Assembly (NCBI RefSeq): GCF_026341815.1
Contig: NZ_JAPENX010000002.1
Span: 496,001-560,000, forward strand
Direction: 5' to 3'
Source of the DNA: Streptomyces sp. NBC_00572
GTDB lineage: Bacteria; Actinomycetota; Actinomycetes; Streptomycetales; Streptomycetaceae
DNA: 64,000 nucleotides
How positions within the stretch are numbered: the first letter of the stretch is position 1; every line of letters starts with the position of its first letter. The notes under the pieces were generated by a model. That model made no database searches. It saw only the letters and a list, made by a program, of their open reading frames with translations, and was not told where the DNA came from. A program made the translations under genes and the position numbers. Positions 60,075 through 64,000 of this stretch are shown in pieces.

Positions 60075-60920
60075 ATGACACAGAGCCACGCCACGGCGCA
60101 CCCCCACCCGCACCCGCACCCACACGCACGGCGGGCCCTCGCCCATGTGGCGGCCCGTTCCACCGGCGAGGCGATCGACCCCGCTCTCCGCGTCACCCTC
60201 AACTTCCACCCGCACTTCCTCGACCGACTGGCCGACGAGGGGGTCTACCGGTCCCAGTTCGTCACCGGAACGAGCAACGGCGGGCTCACCGCCCGCCCGG
60301 GCGGCGACCGCTGGCGCTGGGAGAGCCGCATCTTCGGCGGAACGTACGACGAGGCCCCGCCGGACGCCCGTCCGGTCTACGGCGCCCTCGATTTCCGCCG
60401 CCGCACCTTCGGTGCGGCTCCCCGCTTCGGCTCCGCCCATCTGCGACTCACGGCCGCCGCCCTGGACCGGGCGACCTTCTGCTATCCGGACAGCTTCCTG
60501 GAGCCCGTCGACTTCGGCGTCGCGGCCCGGATGCCCCTGATCGCGCTCGCCGCGGCCGACGACAAGGACCCGCTCGACGACTACATCGAGGCGCAGGTCC
60601 ACGGCCCGGTGCTGATCGGCCACGATGTCGAGGCGCTGGTCCTGGACCCGAGCCATCGGGGCACGGAGGTGGAGGCGGCGGCCCGGCGACTGCCGTGCCC
60701 CGTCGAATGGCACGGCGGTTTCCGCGTCTCCGTCGAGGAGCTGCGGCGGCATCCCGCCTTCCGGGGCCCCGAGTACGTGGAACTGGCCGCCCGGATCGCG
60801 GTCGACGGCCGGCTCGACCCCCGGATCGTGCAGGAGGGGGCGGCTTCGGGGCGGTACGACCCGCAGGACGTCAAGAAGGTCTGGCACTACGTGGCCCGGT
60901 TCGGGGCGCCGGACGCCTGA
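60075..60920 (+). CDS. DUF3626-family protein with His-Pro N-terminus
   Basis: 281 residues from ATG 60075 (MTQSHATAHPHPHPHPHARRALAHVAARST). The start is followed by a HP-repeat (four His-Pro pairs), possibly metal binding. The body has LNFHPHFLDRLADEGVYRSQFVTGTSNGGLT, FGAAPRFGSAHLRLTAAALDRATFCYPDS, EAQVHGPVLIGHDVEALVLDPSHRG, and RIVQEGAASGRYDPQDVKKVWHYVARFG (each a distinct conserved block, residue positions about 47, 115, 195 and 245). I recognise it as DUF3626; its function is unknown. Near-divergent with ThuA. Confidence 0.8.
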   Translation: MTQSHATAHPHPHPHPHARRALAHVAARSTGEAIDPALRVTLNFHPHFLDRLADEGVYRSQFVTGTSNGGLTARPGGDRWRWESRIFGGTYDEAPPDARPVYGALDFRRRTFGAAPRFGSAHLRLTAAALDRATFCYPDSFLEPVDFGVAARMPLIALAAADDKDPLDDYIEAQVHGPVLIGHDVEALVLDPSHRGTEVEAAARRLPCPVEWHGGFRVSVEELRRHPAFRGPEYVELAARIAVDGRLDPRIVQEGAASGRYDPQDVKKVWHYVARFGAPDA

Positions 60921-60948
60921 CGGGCCGTTTCCCCAGCGCCTCGATCCA

Positions 60949-60977
60949 TTGTCGCATCGGATACATCTCTGTATCTT
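60949..60977 (+). promoter_or_regulatory. Sigma70-like promoter overlapped by a palindromic operator, class II aldolase gene
   Basis: TTGTCG (60949-60954), a 17-bp spacer, then TATCTT (60972-60977). Within the spacer, GATACA-TCTC-TGTATC (60960-60975) has perfect 6-bp arms. A repressor there would cover the spacer and -10. The gene start is 61017. Confidence 0.6.
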
Positions 60978-61016
60978 TTGGCGGGCCGCGCCCCACCCGC
61001 TCACCGAGGAGCCGTC

Positions 61017-61823
61017 ATGAGCACCGTTCCGCCCGCGCTCGCCGCCGCCGTCGGGCCCTTGCCCGAAGGAGTCGTCCTGCCGATGCCGCCGACCTTCGAC
61101 TCCGTCGAGGAGGAGCGCCGGTACCGCAAGGAGCAACTCGCCGCCGGGTTCCGGATCTTCGGGAGGTTCGGCTTCTCGGAGGGGGTCGCCGGGCACATCA
61201 CCGTCCGCGACCCCGGCGACCCGAACGCCTTCTGGGTCAACCCCTTCGGGATGAGCTTCGGTCAGATCAAGGCCTCCGACCTGATCCTGGTGGACCACGA
61301 GGGGACCGTACTGGAGGGGCGCAGGCCCGTGAACCGGGCGGCGTTCGTCATCCACTCGCGGGTCCATGCCGCCCGACCCGACGCGATCGCCGCCGCGCAT
61401 TCGCACTCTCTGCACGGCAAGGCCTTCTCCAGCCTCGGCATCCCGCTCGACCCGATCACCCAGGACGCCTGCGCGTTCTTCGAGGACCACGGGATCTACG
61501 ACGACTACCGGGGTGTGGTCAACGAGACCGAGGAGGGCGAGCGCGTCGCCAGGGCCCTCGGCGACCACAAGGCCGTCATCCTCAAGAACCACGGCCTGCT
61601 GACCGTCGGCCATTCCGTCGCCGAGGCGGTGTGGTGGTTCGTCACCATGGAGCGTTCCTGCCAGGCGCAGCTCCTGGCGATGGCGGCGGGCACGCCGCAG
61701 CACATCGACCGGGAGACCGCGCTCCTCACGCGGGGCCAGACAGGCAGCCATCTGGCCGGCTGGTTCCAGGCGCGCCCGCTCTGGGATCAGATCACGGCGT
61801 CCGACCCGGACCTCTTCGACTGA
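61017..61823 (+). CDS. Class II aldolase/adducin-family protein
   Basis: 268 residues from ATG 61017 with GAGGAG upstream (MSTVPPALAAAVGPLPEGVVL). Fold motifs: GFSEGVAGHITVRDPGDPNA, WVNPFGMSFGQIKASDLILV, AAHSHSLHGKAFSSLGIPLD (zinc-binding HSH), ILKNHGLLTVGHSVAEAV (third His in NHG), and the C-terminal ERSCQAQLLAMAAGT. It is a zinc-dependent lyase, aldolase or decarboxylase of unknown substrate. Its 3' end overlaps a convergent TetR gene by 37 bp. It is preceded by the palindrome at 60960-60975. Confidence 0.87.
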   Translation: MSTVPPALAAAVGPLPEGVVLPMPPTFDSVEEERRYRKEQLAAGFRIFGRFGFSEGVAGHITVRDPGDPNAFWVNPFGMSFGQIKASDLILVDHEGTVLEGRRPVNRAAFVIHSRVHAARPDAIAAAHSHSLHGKAFSSLGIPLDPITQDACAFFEDHGIYDDYRGVVNETEEGERVARALGDHKAVILKNHGLLTVGHSVAEAVWWFVTMERSCQAQLLAMAAGTPQHIDRETALLTRGQTGSHLAGWFQARPLWDQITASDPDLFD

Positions 61824-62461
61824 CCCGCACTCCCCGTACCGGTGTCGCCGCCGGGGATCTCCCGCGTCGACGCCTCCAGGAGCGGGGCGAGGAACTGCCG
61901 CTCCAGACTCCCCGGCGGCAGTTCCGTCGGCTCCACGTAGCTCTGCGCGAGTCCGCCCTCGCGCAGAGCGATGAGGAGCCGCGCGAACCGGTCGGCGTCC
62001 ACGGTCAGTTCGCGTCCGGCCCGGTGCAGCACGAGGGTGAGCCCGCGGGCGATCTCGGCCCGCAGCCGCGCGTCGTGGCGCGCGAGCACCCACGCGGCCT
62101 GAGGGTCGCGGATCGCGTGCAGGGTGAACTCGGTGGTGACCAGGTACCAGTCCCGCTCGTCCGGTTCGACACGGGCGGCGAGCTCCGCAAGGCGGGCCAG
62201 CGTGTACTCCTCCGCGGTCAGCGCGTCGATCGAATCGGCGAGCCGCCCCACGGTCCGGTCGCTGTGCTCGTCGAAGAGGGCGAGGAAGAGTTCTTCCTTG
62301 CTGGCGAAGTTCGAGTAGTACGCGCCCCGCGTGTATCCGGCGCGCTCACAGATCTGCTCGATGGTCGTGGCGTGGAAGCCGTGCTCGGCGAAGGTCTCCA
62401 GAGCGGCCTTCAGAAGCGCCGCGCGGGTACGGGGCCGCCGCCTGGTGACACCTTTCGGCAC
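61787..62461 (-). CDS. TetR-family regulator convergent with the class II aldolase
   Basis: 224 residues from GTG 62461 (VPKGVTRRRPRTRAALLKAALETFAEHGFHATTIEQIC), with GAGGAGGAAG upstream. HTH: FAEHGFHATTIEQICERAGYTRGAYYSNFASKEELFLALFD (quoted as HATTIEQICERAG and TRGAYYSNFASKEEL). C-terminal ligand domain includes DWYLVTTEFTLHAIRDPQAA. The GTG is chosen over upstream codons, which run into the FHA-ABC promoter. Since the operator at 60960 is upstream of the aldolase, this regulator may control it; it has no clear palindrome at its own promoter. Confidence 0.88.
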   Translation of the reverse strand: MPKGVTRRRPRTRAALLKAALETFAEHGFHATTIEQICERAGYTRGAYYSNFASKEELFLALFDEHSDRTVGRLADSIDALTAEEYTLARLAELAARVEPDERDWYLVTTEFTLHAIRDPQAAWVLARHDARLRAEIARGLTLVLHRAGRELTVDADRFARLLIALREGGLAQSYVEPTELPPGSLERQFLAPLLEASTREIPGGDTGTGSAGQSKRSGSDAVI

Positions 62462-62552
62462 GGGTGCTTCCTCCTCGGTCCTGGGCCGCGTCCTGCGGCG
62501 GACGCCCACCTTACCGGCGGCGCCATCCCGGGCACGGATGAGGACCGGCGGA

Positions 62553-62558
62553 TAAAAT
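62553..62558 (+). promoter_or_regulatory. -10 box suggesting a leaderless transcript for the FHA-ABC gene
   Basis: TAAAAT at 62553-62558 lies exactly at -12 to -7 if transcription starts at the A of ATG 62565. There is no ribosome binding site between, and the hexamer is an AT-rich exception in GC-rich DNA. No good -35 is seen. Confidence 0.55.
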
Positions 62559-62564
62559 TCACGC

Positions 62565-64000
62565 ATGGGAGAGCGTCCCGTCGCGCCCGCGGCGCCTGAT
62601 CTGGTCCTCGAGATCGACGGGGACGCAACGCGCATGAAACCGAGCCGCGTCTATCGCATCGGGCGGGATCCCACCAGCGACATCGTGCTCGCGGACGCGC
62701 GCGCGTCCTGGCACCACGCGGTGCTCAGCGCCGTCACCGGCCACTGGACACTGGCGGACGAGGGCAGCACGAACGGCACCTTCACGGACGGCCTGCGCGT
62801 GGCAGGGGCTCGGGAGGTGGGCCCCGGGACGGTCGTACGGTTCGGACACCCGGAGGACGGACCGCGCGCGGTGCTGTCGTCGGGAGCGGTGCGGGCCGGG
62901 CCGGCGGAGCCCCCGCCCCCGGCCGTACGGGAGCCCCTGGCGGCACCGGAACCTGCTGCCGCGCCCGAGCCCGCGGTCGCGGAGCCCGTAGTCGCGGAGC
63001 CCGCGGCCGGCGAGCCCTCGGTCGCCGAGCCCGCGGTCGCCGAGCCCGTGGTCGTACCGGAGGAGGAACCCCCGGCCGTACCGGAGCCCCAGCAGGAGCC
63101 ACAACCTCAGCCTCAGCTCGACCCTCGGCCTGAGTCCCGGCTCCCGGACGAAGCGGTACTCGGCGTCGAGCCCCGGCCCGAGCGCGGGGCGCCGTTCCGG
63201 CCGCCCTCCGTCTCCCACCCCGCCGCCACCGGCACCTTCCGGCAGCCGACGTCCGTGCGGCCGCTGCCGACGCACAGCATCCGGATCGGCCGCGCCCCCG
63301 ACAACGACGTCGTCGTCTCCGATCTCGTCGTCTCCCGGCGCCATGCCGAGCTACAGGCCCACCCCGACGGCACGTACTGGATCCATGACCTCGGCAGTCA
63401 CAACGGCACCTTCCTCAACGGCAGCCCCGTCGTCGACGCCCGGGTGACACCGGACGACATCGTCGGCGTCGGCCACTGCGCGTTCTGTCTGATCGGCGGA
63501 CAGCTCGTCGAGTTCACCGACACCGGTGAGGTCTCCCTCGACGTCCAGTCGCTCGCCGTCACCGTCGACCACGGACGCAAGACGCTCCTCGACGACGTGT
63601 CGTTCCCCGTCGGCCAGAAGTGCCTGCTCGGGGTCGTCGGCCCTTCCGGCGCCGGGAAGTCGACGCTGCTCGGCGCGCTCACCGGCCAGCGCCCCGCCGA
63701 CCGGGGCTCGGTGCTCTACGACGGCCGTGACCTCTACCGGGACTACGCCGAGCTGCGACAGCGCATCGGCCTCGTCCCGCAGGACGACATCCTGCACCTC
63801 CAGCTCACCGTGCGCCGGGCCCTCGGCTACGCCGCCGAGCTGCGCTTCCCCGAGGACACCGTGCCGGCCGAGCGGCGGGCCCGGGTGGACGAGGTGATCC
63901 GGGAGCTGGGGCTCGTGGAGCGCGCGCAGCAGCCGATCCACAGTCTCTCCGGCGGTCAGCGCAAGCGGGTGAGCGTCGCCCTGGAGCTGCTCACCAAACC
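62565..64000 (+). CDS. ABC transporter with two N-terminal FHA domains, truncated by the window end
   Basis: 478 codons are visible from ATG 62565 (MGERPVAPAAPDLVLEIDGDATRM). First FHA (about 12-95): YRIGRDPTSDIVLADARASW, EGSTNGTFTDG. Then a Pro/Ala/Glu-rich linker with (A/V)AEP repeats (about 115-185). Second FHA (about 235-320): IRIGRAPDNDVVVSDLVVSR, LGSHNGTFLNGSPV. Then an ABC ATPase: Walker A GVVGPSGAGKSTLLGALTG, Q-loop LVPQDD, signature LSGGQRKRVSVAL. The membrane part lies beyond the window. FHA domains bind phosphothreonine, so a Hanks-type kinase (for example those at 17637 or 43932) may regulate it; MSMEG_1642/Rv1747-type transporters have this architecture. Confidence 0.92.
   Translation, partial: MGERPVAPAAPDLVLEIDGDATRMKPSRVYRIGRDPTSDIVLADARASWHHAVLSAVTGHWTLADEGSTNGTFTDGLRVAGAREVGPGTVVRFGHPEDGPRAVLSSGAVRAGPAEPPPPAVREPLAAPEPAAAPEPAVAEPVVAEPAAGEPSVAEPAVAEPVVVPEEEPPAVPEPQQEPQPQPQLDPRPESRLPDEAVLGVEPRPERGAPFRPPSVSHPAATGTFRQPTSVRPLPTHSIRIGRAPDNDVVVSDLVVSRRHAELQAHPDGTYWIHDLGSHNGTFLNGSPVVDARVTPDDIVGVGHCAFCLIGGQLVEFTDTGEVSLDVQSLAVTVDHGRKTLLDDVSFPVGQKCLLGVVGPSGAGKSTLLGALTGQRPADRGSVLYDGRDLYRDYAELRQRIGLVPQDDILHLQLTVRRALGYAAELRFPEDTVPAERRARVDEVIRELGLVERAQQPIHSLSGGQRKRVSVALELLTK

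Noticed and set aside
1..64000. CRISPR arrays, rRNA or tRNA genes, prophage
   Set aside because: No regular direct repeats with spacers, no cloverleaf or rRNA-like sequence and no phage structural gene were noticed in reading the window.

Overview
The window is high-GC actinobacterial chromosome and almost certainly Streptomyces. The reasons are G/C-biased third codon positions, many GTG and TTG starts, a geosmin synthase, an EshA-type encapsulin, a SARP/NB-ARC regulator, two PASTA-less Hanks-type kinases, a PAS-GAF-SpoIIE phosphatase, and a G+C-rich palindromic intergenic element typical of the genus. I see no rRNA, tRNA, CRISPR, phage or intact transposase. The window cuts one gene at each end: geosmin synthase at base 1 and an FHA-ABC transporter at base 64000.

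Layout. 1-7.6 kb: geosmin synthase, an S4 RNA-binding protein, a conserved hypothetical, a large LuxR/LAL-type ATPase regulator and a serine hydrolase split by a frameshift. 7.7-7.9 kb: a 168-bp inverted-repeat (MITE-like) element. 7.9-14.5 kb: an ACT-domain protein, then an acyl-CoA block made of two Ltp/SCP-x thiolase-fold proteins, a two-module DUF35 partner, a crotonase and a divergent acyl-CoA ligase. 14.5-22 kb: VOC protein, tandem alpha/beta-hydrolase fusion, Cys-cluster pentapeptide-repeat protein, membrane Ser/Thr kinase, GNAT, and a cNMP-domain family 2B encapsulin shell (EshA). 22-28 kb: phenylacetate-CoA ligase, a second acyl-CoA ligase and a secreted penicillin/aculeacin-type acylase. 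28-33 kb: Ca2+/H+ antiporter, MarR with an F420-type reductase-hemerythrin fusion, SRPBCC/TetR divergon, GNAT, and more repeat elements. 33-42 kb: nitronate monooxygenase-acyl-CoA ligase pair, Tat-exported serine hydrolase, alpha/beta-hydrolase, LysR, and the kbl-tdh threonine catabolic pair. 42-50.9 kb: FAD oxidoreductase, TPR-tailed kinase, MpaB/DUF2236 protein, acyl-CoA dehydrogenase, siderophore-interacting flavoprotein and small proteins. 50.9-64 kb: SARP regulator, SpoIIE-type phosphatase, PHP protein, aldehyde dehydrogenase, ThuA, DUF3626, class II aldolase with a convergent TetR, and the FHA-ABC transporter.

How the parts fit. The dominant theme is acyl-CoA metabolism: three AMP-forming acyl-CoA ligases plus PaaK, two thiolase-fold proteins, crotonase, acyl-CoA dehydrogenase and nitronate monooxygenase. 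Two of these loci, 23 kb apart, share a near-identical palindromic operator (12639-12664 and 35999-36024), so they probably answer to one TetR-type regulator not encoded here. A KstR-like palindrome precedes the acyl-CoA dehydrogenase. Both thiolase-fold proteins lack the canonical Cys and His and sit translationally coupled to a DUF35 protein, which suggests Ltp2-like retro-aldolases rather than thiolases. The second theme is sensing and compartments: the encapsulin shell with an inserted cyclic-nucleotide domain has no cargo gene next to it, while a terpene synthase lies about 18 kb away. Functions are inferred from motifs and family recognition by eye; no database search was run.
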